A DNA stretch of 34,002 nucleotides. It comes from Bacteroidia bacterium. GTDB taxonomy: Bacteria; Bacteroidota; Bacteroidia; Bacteroidales; VadinHA17. The DNA lies in the NCBI GenBank assembly GCA_026391215.1, contig JAPLDX010000039.1, positions 1-34,002 on the forward strand, given 5' to 3'. Position numbers and translations under genes: made by a program. Of the stretch, positions 27,231 to 34,002 are shown piece after piece (position 1 is the stretch's first letter; each line of letters opens with the position of its first letter). Under the pieces are notes generated by a model. The model had not been told where the DNA came from, made no database searches, and saw only the letters and a list, made by a program, of their open reading frames with translations.

Positions 27231-27995
27231 ATGTTAGTTATTAAAAATTTACAGGCTGAAATAAACGGGAAGTTAATACTTAAGGGTATCAGCCTTGAAG
27301 TAAAAGCTGGAGAAATTCATGCAATCATGGGGCCGAACGGATCAGGAAAAAGTACTCTTGCAGCAGTCCTCGCAGGAAGGGAGTTGGCAAAGGTCACGGA
27401 GGGAACCGTAACATATCTTGGGAAGAACCTCCTTGACATGCCTCCCGAGGACAGATCAAAGGAGGGCATATTCCTTGGCTTCCAGTACCCTATTGAAATT
27501 CCGGGTGTAAGCATGGTAAACTTCATGAAGACAGCTGTAAATGAGCACCGTAAGCATAAAGGACTTGAACCTCTTTCAGCATCGGATTTCCTGAAAATGA
27601 TGCGCGAGAAAAAAGAGCTTGTGGAAATAGATTCCAAGCTTGCCAACAGATCTGTCAATGAAGGATTTTCAGGCGGGGAGAAAAAGAAAAATGAGATATT
27701 CCAGATGGCAATGCTCGAGCCTAAGCTTGCCATTCTTGATGAGACCGATTCCGGTCTTGATATCGACGCCCTCCGCATTGTGGCTAACGGGGTGAACAGG
27801 CTGAAACGCCCTGATAATGCAGCTATAGTCATTACTCATTACCAGAGGCTGCTTGATTATATAATTCCCGATGTTGTGCATGTGCTCTATGACGGACGGA
27901 TAGTAAAAACATCCGGTAAGGAGCTGGCTCTTGAGCTTGAGGAAAAAGGATACGACTGGATCAAACAGGATGTTGAAAAGAAGGATCTCTCATGA
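27231..27995 (+). CDS. sufC: Fe-S cluster assembly ATPase SufC
   Basis: SufC is the cytosolic ABC-type ATPase that drives conformational change in SufB-SufD. I choose the ATG at 27231 (254 residues) because the domain begins MLVIKNLQAEINGK and matches the normal length. An in-frame ATG at 27186 would add 15 Lys-rich residues encoded by a purine tract. Walker A GPNGSGKS is at 34-41. The signature region reads FSGGEKKKNEIFQM, the SufC form of the ABC signature, and Walker B is AILDETDSGLDIDAL. It overlaps sufD by 4 nt (ATGA), implying translational coupling. Confidence 0.96.
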   Translation: MLVIKNLQAEINGKLILKGISLEVKAGEIHAIMGPNGSGKSTLAAVLAGRELAKVTEGTVTYLGKNLLDMPPEDRSKEGIFLGFQYPIEIPGVSMVNFMKTAVNEHRKHKGLEPLSASDFLKMMREKKELVEIDSKLANRSVNEGFSGGEKKKNEIFQMAMLEPKLAILDETDSGLDIDALRIVANGVNRLKRPDNAAIVITHYQRLLDYIIPDVVHVLYDGRIVKTSGKELALELEEKGYDWIKQDVEKKDLS

Positions 27996-29362
27996 ATAAT
28001 CTGCCCGAAAGAACAGAACAATATTACAGGCTTTATGAGGAGAACATAAAGAAGATTAAGGAGAATTCAGATCCGTATATCAACTCATTCCGTAAGGCTG
28101 CAATTGAGAATTTCTGTAAAACAGGCATACCGACAAAGAAAAATGAATCCTATAAGTATACGAATCTGGATTCATTTTTTAACCACGACTATAAAAGTTA
28201 TTTTATTCCCGGGAAATCTGATTTCTTAAAAGCTGAAGAATTCAGGTGCGATGTGGCAGACCTCGATGCCTATGGAGTGGTCCTTCTTAACGGCTTTTAT
28301 CCGACCATCAACGGCAAGCTTCGGGAGCTTCCCGGCGGGATTTGGATAGGAAGCCTCGCTGAGGCTGCGAAAAAATTCAGCGATAAGATTGAAAAGCATT
28401 ACGGCAAATATTTAAACGGCAACTCTGACGGACTTGTGCATCTGAATACAGCAATGGCTTCCGATGGATTTTTTGTATATGTCCCTGAAGGAGCTGTCCT
28501 CAAAAGACCTGTCCAGGTTGTAAACCTTGTACAGTCGGATGAAGATATGTTCAGCCAGCATCGCAACCTAATTATTGTGGAAGATAACGCCGATTTCACG
28601 GTAATTATCTGCGACCATACATTATCACCGCAGAAATTTCTGACAAATGCCGTTACTGAGGTTTATGTGGGGGCAAATGCTCATTTTGATATTATGAGAG
28701 TCCAGAATGAACATAACAATGCCTGTAAGATCACCCATACATTCATTCACCAGGAGAGAAACAGCCACGTGTCTTCAAATAACATTACACTTCATGGCGG
28801 ACTGGTAAGAAACAGCACTCATCATTATCTTGGCGGCGAGGGAGCTGAGAGTAATTCATACGGATTGTTCCTTGCTGATAAATGGCAGCATGTTGATAAT
28901 TATGTAAATGTGGATCATGCATTCCCGAAATGCACCAGCAATCAGCTGTTCAAGGGCGTACTTGACGATATGGCGACAGGAGCTTTTAACGGAAGGATAT
29001 ATGTGCACAAGGATGCCCAGGGGACAATCGCATACCAGAAAAACAATAACATCCTTCTCACTGATGATGCAAAAATGGATACCAAGCCTCAGCTTGAGAT
29101 CTATGCTGATGATGTCAAATGCAGTCATGGGGCAACGGTCGGCCGGCTCAATGATGATGCACTGTTCTATTTGCAATCACGTGGTATAAACAAGCGTGAG
29201 GCATTGCTGATGTTGATGTTCGGATTTGCCCATGAGGTGATAAGGAATATAAAGGTGGATGCCCTGCAGGAAAGAATGGATAACCTGGTAATGCAGCGCC
29301 TGAAAGGCGAATTGTCACGATGTGCAAGCTGTATGGTAAGATGCGATAAACAACAACATTGA
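27992..29362 (+). CDS. sufD: Fe-S cluster assembly subunit SufD
   Basis: SufD is the SufB paralogue that pairs with it and SufC2 in the SufBC2D scaffold. The 456-residue protein shows an N-terminal helical region (FCKTGIPTKKNESYKYTNL), a beta-helix core (HLNTAMASDGFFVYVPEGAVLKRPVQVV) and the C-terminal core QLEIYADDVKCSHGATVGRLNDDALFYLQSRGI, diagnostic for the SufB/SufD family. Here PQLEIYADDVKCSHGA supplies Cys and His residues close to the SufB-SufD interface. The start overlaps the sufC stop as ATGA. The last residues (RCASCMVRCDK) carry three Cys that could be clan-specific. Confidence 0.96.
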   Translation: MNNLPERTEQYYRLYEENIKKIKENSDPYINSFRKAAIENFCKTGIPTKKNESYKYTNLDSFFNHDYKSYFIPGKSDFLKAEEFRCDVADLDAYGVVLLNGFYPTINGKLRELPGGIWIGSLAEAAKKFSDKIEKHYGKYLNGNSDGLVHLNTAMASDGFFVYVPEGAVLKRPVQVVNLVQSDEDMFSQHRNLIIVEDNADFTVIICDHTLSPQKFLTNAVTEVYVGANAHFDIMRVQNEHNNACKITHTFIHQERNSHVSSNNITLHGGLVRNSTHHYLGGEGAESNSYGLFLADKWQHVDNYVNVDHAFPKCTSNQLFKGVLDDMATGAFNGRIYVHKDAQGTIAYQKNNNILLTDDAKMDTKPQLEIYADDVKCSHGATVGRLNDDALFYLQSRGINKREALLMLMFGFAHEVIRNIKVDALQERMDNLVMQRLKGELSRCASCMVRCDKQQH

Positions 29363-29363
29363 T

Positions 29364-30584
29364 TTGAAAAATATCTCCGACATAAGATCTGATTTCCCGC
29401 TGCTCAGCAGGAAGGTTTACGACAAGCCGCTTGTTTATTTTGACAACGGGGCCACTACCCAGAAGCCTCAGTGCGTTATTGATGCTTTCAATGAGGTATT
29501 TACAGAATACAATGCAAATATCCATCGCGGGGTACATGCTTTAAGCGACAGGGCCTCAGAGGAATATGAGAAAGCAAGGGAGAAGGTAAGATCCTTTATC
29601 AATGCCGGGAGCAGGGAGGAGGTCATATTTACTTCAGGAACAACAGGCTCAATAAATACTGTTGCATTTTCATTCGGTGAGAGATTTATAAATACAGGTG
29701 ATGAAATAATAATAAGCCATCTGGAACATCATGCAAATATTGTCCCGTGGCAGATGATGTGCGATCGCAAAGGTGCAATTCTTAAAGTGATACCGATAAA
29801 TGACAGGGGAGAAATACTCTTTGATGAATACCTGAAGCTTCTTAACAACAGGACAAAGATCGTAGCTGTCACCCAGGTTTCAAATGCTCTTGGGACTATC
29901 CTCCCGGTGAAAGAAATTATTAAAGCCGCCCATTCCATGAATATCCCTGTGATGGTTGACGGTGCCCAGGGTATTCAGCATGGAGCAATTGATGTTGCAG
30001 CAATGGATTGTGATTTTTATGTTTTTTCCGGTCATAAGATATATGCACCGACCGGTATTGGCGTTCTGTATGGAAAAACGAAATGGCTTTCTGATCTGCC
30101 TCCATACCAGGGAGGCGGCGACATGGTTGCAAATGTGACATTTGAAAAGACGACCTATAATGAACTACCCTTTAAATTTGAAGCCGGTACAATGAATTTC
30201 CCGGGTGCCATAGGACTCGGTGTCGCCATTGACTACATATTATCCCTTGGCCTGGAGGATATTGAAAAAAGAGAGAAAGAGCTTCTGGTTTATGCAACAG
30301 AAAGGATTTCAGGAATCAAAGAGGTTAAGATATATGGCAATACTGACAGGAAGATATCAATAATCTCTTTCCTTATTAATAATATCCACCAGTATGATGC
30401 AGGAATGGTCCTCGATAAATTGGGCATTGCAGTACGTACAGGCACCCACTGCGCACAGCCTGTCATGGACAGGTTCGGCATTGATGGAACTATAAGGGCA
30501 TCAATGTGTTTTTATAACACAACAGAAGAGATAGACCTGCTTGGCACAGGAATTGAGAAGGTGATTAAAATGTTTGCAAAATAA
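29364..30584 (+). CDS. sufS: Cysteine desulfurase SufS
   Basis: SufS is a PLP-dependent group II cysteine desulfurase that takes sulfur from cysteine for SufE and the SufBCD scaffold. The 406-residue protein shows DNGATTQKP, the aldimine Lys225 in FSGHKIYAPTG, His residues in HLEHHANIVPWQ and the persulfide Cys363 in VRTGTHCAQP. The start is TTG at 29364-29366, 1 nt after the sufD stop; there is no closer ATG that keeps the conserved N-terminus. It is followed by sufE with a 4-nt gap, the usual desulfurase and acceptor pair. Confidence 0.96.
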   Translation: MKNISDIRSDFPLLSRKVYDKPLVYFDNGATTQKPQCVIDAFNEVFTEYNANIHRGVHALSDRASEEYEKAREKVRSFINAGSREEVIFTSGTTGSINTVAFSFGERFINTGDEIIISHLEHHANIVPWQMMCDRKGAILKVIPINDRGEILFDEYLKLLNNRTKIVAVTQVSNALGTILPVKEIIKAAHSMNIPVMVDGAQGIQHGAIDVAAMDCDFYVFSGHKIYAPTGIGVLYGKTKWLSDLPPYQGGGDMVANVTFEKTTYNELPFKFEAGTMNFPGAIGLGVAIDYILSLGLEDIEKREKELLVYATERISGIKEVKIYGNTDRKISIISFLINNIHQYDAGMVLDKLGIAVRTGTHCAQPVMDRFGIDGTIRASMCFYNTTEEIDLLGTGIEKVIKMFAK

Positions 30585-30588
30585 TACA

Positions 30589-31020
30589 ATGACAGTCAAC
30601 AAGGTTCAGGATACAATAATTGAGGAGTTCTCAGTATTTGAAGACTGGATGGATAAATACAACCTGCTGATAGATTTCGGAAAAGATCTGCCGGTGATCG
30701 ATCCGAAATTCAAGGTAAAGGATTACCTGATAGAAGGTTGCCAGTCGAAAGTATGGCTCTATCCTGAATTAAGGGATAATAAAATCAAATTCAGCGCCGA
30801 CAGCGATGCAATAATTACCCGCGGCATAGTTTCACTTCTGATCAAGGTCCTTTCAGACAGGACGCCAGATGAAATTATATCTTCAGATCTTTATTTCATA
30901 GACAGGATAGGACTCAGGCAGAACCTGTCACCGACAAGGTCAAACGGACTGCTTTCAATGGTCAGGCAGATGAAACTGTATGCAATGGCATACAAGGCAA
31001 AAGACAAAAGTAAAAAGTAA
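30589..31020 (+). CDS. sufE: Sulfur acceptor protein SufE
   Basis: SufE accepts persulfide sulfur from SufS and passes it to SufB. I use the ATG at 30589 (143 residues), just after the sufS stop; a TTG at 30574 would overlap sufS. The acceptor Cys51 lies in EGCQSKVW, and the family segments SDADAIITRG (here SDSDAIITRGIVSLLIKV), IGLRQNLSPTRSNGLLSM and the final MKLYA helix are present. The extreme C-terminus (AKDKSKK) is encoded by the purine-rich tract that runs on into the gap before the DUF59 gene. Confidence 0.95.
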   Translation: MTVNKVQDTIIEEFSVFEDWMDKYNLLIDFGKDLPVIDPKFKVKDYLIEGCQSKVWLYPELRDNKIKFSADSDAIITRGIVSLLIKVLSDRTPDEIISSDLYFIDRIGLRQNLSPTRSNGLLSMVRQMKLYAMAYKAKDKSKK

Positions 31021-31033
31021 AAAGATAAAAGTA
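30999..31033 (+). repeat. Second purine-rich A/G tract before the DUF59 gene
   Basis: The modules AAAAGACAAAAG (30999-31010) and AAAGATAAAAGTA (31021-31033) repeat those upstream of sufC, with a 10-nt rather than 3-nt spacer. The first module encodes the last residues of SufE; the second lies just before the next ATG. Confidence 0.6.
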
Positions 31034-31037
31034 AAAG

Positions 31038-31358
31038 ATGGATGCTTCTGAACAGCTTGAAATAGAAACCAGGTTAGTGGGAGTGCTGAAAAGCATTTTT
31101 GATCCGGAGATCCCGGTCAATATCTACGATCTTGGCCTGATATACAATATAGAGGTCGATGATGACCGTATTGCTCATATAACCATGACCCTTACTGCTC
31201 CCAACTGCCCAATGGTGGATCAGATGATCGAGGAGATCAAATATAAAGTGGCTGGGACTAAAGGAGTAAAGGATTGTGATGTGAAGCTTACTTTCAATCC
31301 TCCCTGGGATAAAAACATGCTGAGCGATGAAGCAAAACTTGAACTTGGTCTATTGTAA
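31038..31358 (+). CDS. DUF59/MIP18-family Fe-S assembly protein (SufT-like)
   Basis: This 106-residue protein has the MIP18/DUF59 fold. It shows DPEIPVNIYDLGLIYNIEV near the N-terminus, the conserved Cys57 in LTAPNCPMVDQM, and the C-terminal VKLTFNPPWDKNMLSDEAK. Members act in late Fe-S delivery to target enzymes and are often the last gene of suf clusters, where they are called SufT or SufT-like. The spacing is 17 nt after sufE and 9 nt before queG, so the whole stretch is probably one transcript. The position next to a Fe-S enzyme gene supports a delivery role, by inference. Confidence 0.92.
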   Translation: MDASEQLEIETRLVGVLKSIFDPEIPVNIYDLGLIYNIEVDDDRIAHITMTLTAPNCPMVDQMIEEIKYKVAGTKGVKDCDVKLTFNPPWDKNMLSDEAKLELGLL

Positions 31359-31367
31359 AATCAACTT

Positions 31368-32315
31368 ATGAAAGCAACAGAAAAGAAAAATCTGTCCCGG
31401 GTAATAAAAGAAAAAGCTCATGAACTGGGCTTTGATATCTGTGGTATAGCAAGAGTGCATTCATTTCCGGAACGGGTATCTGCACACAAAGCATGGCTTG
31501 AGGCAGGCATGAATGATAAGATGGGATATCTTGAAAGGGAGCCTGAAAAAAGATTTGATCCGGGCCTTGTTTTCCCTGGTGTAAAATCACTGGTAGTTAC
31601 GGGATTCAGCTATTATTCAGAAATTATGCAAAGAGAAAAAGGAGTTCCTGTTCTTTCCAGATATACTTACGGTACTGACTATCATGATTTTATTATTTTA
31701 AAGCTTGAAGAATTACTGGATTTTGTGAAAAGAATGGCGCCAGAAACCGAAGGGAAAGCTTACTGCGATACAGGATTCCTTCATGAGAAATCCTGGATCA
31801 GTGAAGCAGGACTGGGCTGGCAAGGCCGTCATTCAATAATGATCAGCAAGGGAATAGGTTCGTTCTTTTACATCGGCATCCTTATGCTGACTATTGAACT
31901 GGACTACGATGAGCCGTTCAGGGGCGAATATTGCGGTAACTGCACATCATGCATTGATGCCTGTCCAACAGGTGCGATAAATGATAACAGGACAATAGAT
32001 ACCAGGAAATGTATTTCAAACCGTACAAATGAGAACAGGGGCCCTATCCCTGAAGAGATTATTCTAAAACTGGAAGGGAGGGTTTACGGGTGTGACAGGT
32101 GCCAGGAAGTGTGTCCCTGGAATAAGAATATAAAACCAAATACTCATCCGGAATTAATTTTTGACGAAGAGATAGCAGTAATGACCCGTAAAGACTGGGA
32201 ATCGCTTACTGAAGAGCGGTTTAACAGGCTCTTTAAGAAAACTTCTGTCAGAAGGATAAAATATGATGACTTTAAGAGAAACATCTCAGACGCACTGAGA
32301 TCCATTGATAATTAG
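31368..32315 (+). CDS. queG: Epoxyqueuosine reductase
   Basis: QueG reduces epoxyqueuosine to queuosine in tRNA, using cobalamin and two [4Fe-4S] clusters. The 315-residue protein shows the N-terminal KEKAHELGFDICGIARV and the cobalamin-binding region with the catalytic Asp134 in YCDTGFLHEKSWISEAGLG. The ferredoxin motifs are CGNCTSCIDACPTGAI (Cys189, 192, 195, 199) and CDRCQEVCPWN (Cys242, 245, 249), with Cys215 as the probable eighth ligand. The C-terminal HEAT-like extension of longer QueG forms is absent, as in many short family members. It is the last gene of the suf group; the convergent YjbQ-family gene ends 4 nt beyond it. Confidence 0.95.
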   Translation: MKATEKKNLSRVIKEKAHELGFDICGIARVHSFPERVSAHKAWLEAGMNDKMGYLEREPEKRFDPGLVFPGVKSLVVTGFSYYSEIMQREKGVPVLSRYTYGTDYHDFIILKLEELLDFVKRMAPETEGKAYCDTGFLHEKSWISEAGLGWQGRHSIMISKGIGSFFYIGILMLTIELDYDEPFRGEYCGNCTSCIDACPTGAINDNRTIDTRKCISNRTNENRGPIPEEIILKLEGRVYGCDRCQEVCPWNKNIKPNTHPELIFDEEIAVMTRKDWESLTEERFNRLFKKTSVRRIKYDDFKRNISDALRSIDN

Positions 32316-32319
32316 TTTA

Positions 32320-32727
32320 TCATTTATCCTCAATTATAGTTATAACCACCTCCCTCTGGCTTCTTGGTCCGTCAAACTCACACAGGAATATATTCTGCCA
32401 TGTCGATAATCCGGCATTGCCGTCAACAACCGGGATAGTCTCTGATGCGCCCACCAGTCCTGCTTTAAGATGAGCATCCCCATTATTATCCTGGTGATCA
32501 TGCTCCCATATTCCGGAAGGAATTAACCGGTTCAGCAGGGTAATAACATCATTCTGAACCGACTGGTCCCAGTTCTCCTGGATCATAATTGCTGCAGTAG
32601 AACCCCTTGCATATACAGAGGCTATACCAGTCTTTACTTTGCTCTCTTTAATTACTTCGTGAACTTTTAGAGTAATATCATATAATCCGTTCTTTCGGTC
32701 GGTTTTGAGTGTAATTATCTTTTGCAT
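32320..32727 (-). CDS. YjbQ-family (UPF0047) protein
   Basis: A 135-residue protein of the YjbQ/UPF0047 family, small beta-rich trimers described as having secondary thiamine-phosphate synthase activity. The cellular role is uncertain. The family motifs are GSTAAIMIQENWD near 42-54, HDHQDNNGDAHLKAGLVG at 76-93 and the C-terminal STWQNIFLCEFDGPRSQREVVITI. This copy has GST before AAI instead of the HTS/HTT of other members, which marks a separate clade. It is convergent with queG, and its upstream region holds the palindromic repeat cluster. Confidence 0.88.
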   Translation of the reverse strand: MQKIITLKTDRKNGLYDITLKVHEVIKESKVKTGIASVYARGSTAAIMIQENWDQSVQNDVITLLNRLIPSGIWEHDHQDNNGDAHLKAGLVGASETIPVVDGNAGLSTWQNIFLCEFDGPRSQREVVITIIEDK

Positions 32728-32764
32728 ATTAATATGTATAATAATTTGATTTACAAAGAATTCC

Positions 32765-32855
32765 GGACTAAAGTCCAGCTGGATTGCGTTCCTGCTAACC
32801 CCGGGCTTAAGCCTGGGGTTAGTAAAATACTACTCAAAAATCGGGCTTTAGCCCG
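32765..32855. repeat. Cluster of REP-type palindromes between YjbQ and the sigma factor gene
   Basis: Three palindromes occur within 91 nt: GGACTAAAGTCC (32765-32776), a 28-bp near-perfect palindrome with arms CTAACCCC and GGGGTTAG (32795-32822), and CGGGCTTTAGCCCG (32842-32855). The first and third, with flanking TTCC and GGAA, are inverted relatives of each other, giving a REPIN-like pair around the central palindrome. It lies in the 222-nt gap between two divergent genes. An apparent frame continues upstream of the sigma gene through it, which is chance rather than coding. Confidence 0.7.
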
Positions 32856-32949
32856 GAACAATTCAGTTCACTATTTCACCATAAATTTACTATATGTTTT
32901 TTACCTTTCTGTTAAAATTGCGTCTTATTATCAGAAAACTGACCGGAAC

Positions 32950-33495
32950 TTGATTGATCGTGAAATTATAGAAGAATGCAGGAAAGGTAATCTCCTGAAT
33001 TTCAGGGAACTTGTTGTAAAGACCTCTCCGTTTGCCTTCTCAGTTGCTTTCAGGATGCTGGGCGATGAAGACCTGGCAGAGGATGTTGTGCAGGATACAA
33101 TGGTTACCGTGTGGCAGAAGATCGGGAAGATCACTTCCCCGGACAGTTTTAAAAAGTGGTTGTACAAAATTGTGATTAATAAGTGTTACGATGAATTACG
33201 TAAGAAGAAAAGGGTACAGGAATACAGGATGGATGAATCAGCCTGGGCAGTCATTTCAAATCACCTTTCAGAGAATTCATCTTCTGAAATGGAAAACGAA
33301 GAAACGGCAGCTATTATAAACCTTTTGACCAACAGTCTGAGCCCAAAGCAAAAAGCAGTTTTCGTTCTTTGCGATCTTGAAGAGATGAGCCTGGAAGAGA
33401 CCTCGGGAATTACAGGGATGAGAAAAGCAAACGTGAAGGCAAATCTTCACTATGCAAGAAAAAAGATTAACGAAATGATATTAAAATATATCTGA
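32950..33495 (+). CDS. ECF-type RNA polymerase sigma factor
   Basis: A sigma-70 family factor of the extracytoplasmic function group. Region 2 (FRELVVKTSPFAFSVAFRML, then DEDLAEDVVQDTMVTVWQKI) binds core polymerase and the -10 element. Region 4 (SLSPKQKAVFVLCDLEEMSL, then a helix-turn-helix around ETSGITGMRKANVKANLHYARKKI) binds the -35 element. The start is uncertain: I use the TTG at 32950-32952 (181 residues), which gives LIDREIIEECRKGN, the usual ECF beginning. The open frame reaches back to 32722 only through the REP cluster. The gene is followed after 1 nt by a membrane protein that is probably its anti-sigma factor. Confidence 0.88.
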   Translation: MIDREIIEECRKGNLLNFRELVVKTSPFAFSVAFRMLGDEDLAEDVVQDTMVTVWQKIGKITSPDSFKKWLYKIVINKCYDELRKKKRVQEYRMDESAWAVISNHLSENSSSEMENEETAAIINLLTNSLSPKQKAVFVLCDLEEMSLEETSGITGMRKANVKANLHYARKKINEMILKYI

Positions 33496-33496
33496 T

Positions 33497-34002
33497 ATGA
33501 ATACTGATGAGACCAAATATGACAGGATCGTTAATACCCTCAAAAAATCAAAACCGGTTTTAAGATCTCCAGATGATATTGAAGAAAAGGTGATTAACAG
33601 GATACTGCAGAATAAAGTGAAGAACGAGCCGGCTTCAGGTTTTCTCGATTTCCTTTTTGGCTGGGTTTATGTCGGGTGGGTAAGGACGGGACTCGTCGCT
33701 GCATCAATACTTTTAATTGTCGTATTTGCATACCAGCAGGTTGTGATCCTGAAAAGGGTAAATAATCTGAACCGACAGGCAATATTTATTGAAAGTCAAA
33801 TGATTACGGGGAGTCCGGATTATTCATACACGGATTTATTATACAGACTGGCAGGACGGAAACTGCCTTCAGGGAACAAAACAGTTTCCGAAAAGCAGAT
33901 GAAACAAATATTAAAATCGTACAATGAACTGGAGGAGAAGTATAAGGACCTTATCAAACTGATCGAAGAAAATCCTGAGCTGAAGGTTTATGTTGAAGAA
34001 AA
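33497..34002 (+). CDS. Putative anti-sigma factor, membrane protein (partial, cut by right edge)
   Basis: The frame starts at ATG 33497-33499, 1 nt after the sigma factor stop, and stays open for 168 codons to the right edge. Residues 1-55 are hydrophilic and cytoplasmic in prediction, 58-82 form one hydrophobic segment (WVRTGLVAASILLIVVFAYQQ), and the rest is charged and partly coiled coil (SYNELEEKYKDLIKLIEE). I recognise no named domain such as a zinc-binding HxxxCxxC motif. The assignment as the anti-sigma partner rests on position, single TM topology and size, not on a family match. Confidence 0.6.
   Translation, partial: MNTDETKYDRIVNTLKKSKPVLRSPDDIEEKVINRILQNKVKNEPASGFLDFLFGWVYVGWVRTGLVAASILLIVVFAYQQVVILKRVNNLNRQAIFIESQMITGSPDYSYTDLLYRLAGRKLPSGNKTVSEKQMKQILKSYNELEEKYKDLIKLIEENPELKVYVEE

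Noticed and set aside
27317..27832. Open frame of 171 codons on the minus strand
   Set aside because: It is antisense to sufC and reads as the complement of the ABC motifs.
32722..32949. N-terminal extension of the sigma factor back to 32722
   Set aside because: The stretch runs through the palindromic repeat cluster and matches no ECF sigma factor region, so it is an open frame by chance.

Overview
The window is a stretch of a Gram-negative Bacteroidota chromosome, probably Bacteroidales or a close relative. The strongest marker is a single-gene LpxC-FabZ fusion in the order HD hydrolase, lpxD, lpxC/fabZ, lpxA, an arrangement typical of Bacteroidota. A TAnnTTTG-type -7 promoter element, weak Shine-Dalgarno signals and several alternative (TTG, GTG) starts agree with this. 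I saw no tRNA, rRNA, CRISPR array, transposase or integrase. The palindromic intergenic repeats look like REP-type elements.

Left block (1-14331, all minus strand): a six-gene run read from 14331 leftwards. It holds a standalone ABC ATPase, an ABC-2 permease fused to a large periplasmic M1-peptidase-like region without catalytic residues and a golvesin-type C-terminal domain, a TolC-like outer membrane factor, a lipoprotein membrane-fusion protein, an RND pump, and a second RND pump. The second pump's frame stays open to the left edge. It continues past a complete RND permease into six extra membrane segments and an ABC ATPase domain (Walker A and Q-loop visible). The first strand of that ATPase appears separated from the rest by a four-helix membrane insertion. 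This ABC/RND hybrid is the most unusual object in the window.

Lipid A block (14592-19196, plus strand): an HD-domain hydrolase followed by lpxD, lpxC/fabZ and lpxA, the early steps of lipid A synthesis. A large imperfect hairpin repeat lies between this block and the efflux operon.

Central minus-strand block (19261-25450): a YccF-family membrane protein, a secreted DUF4140/DUF4139 protein, a secreted repeat protein with about 17 YadA-head-like beta-roll repeats and a phage tail-fibre-like segment, and a NhaD-type Na+/H+ antiporter.

Fe-S block (25674-32315, plus strand): sufB, sufC, sufD, sufS, sufE, a DUF59 (SufT-like) gene and queG, a Fe-S enzyme of queuosine synthesis. A likely promoter and a striking palindrome precede sufB. 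The right end carries a convergent YjbQ-family gene, a REP-type repeat cluster, and an ECF sigma factor followed by a putative anti-sigma factor cut off by the right edge.
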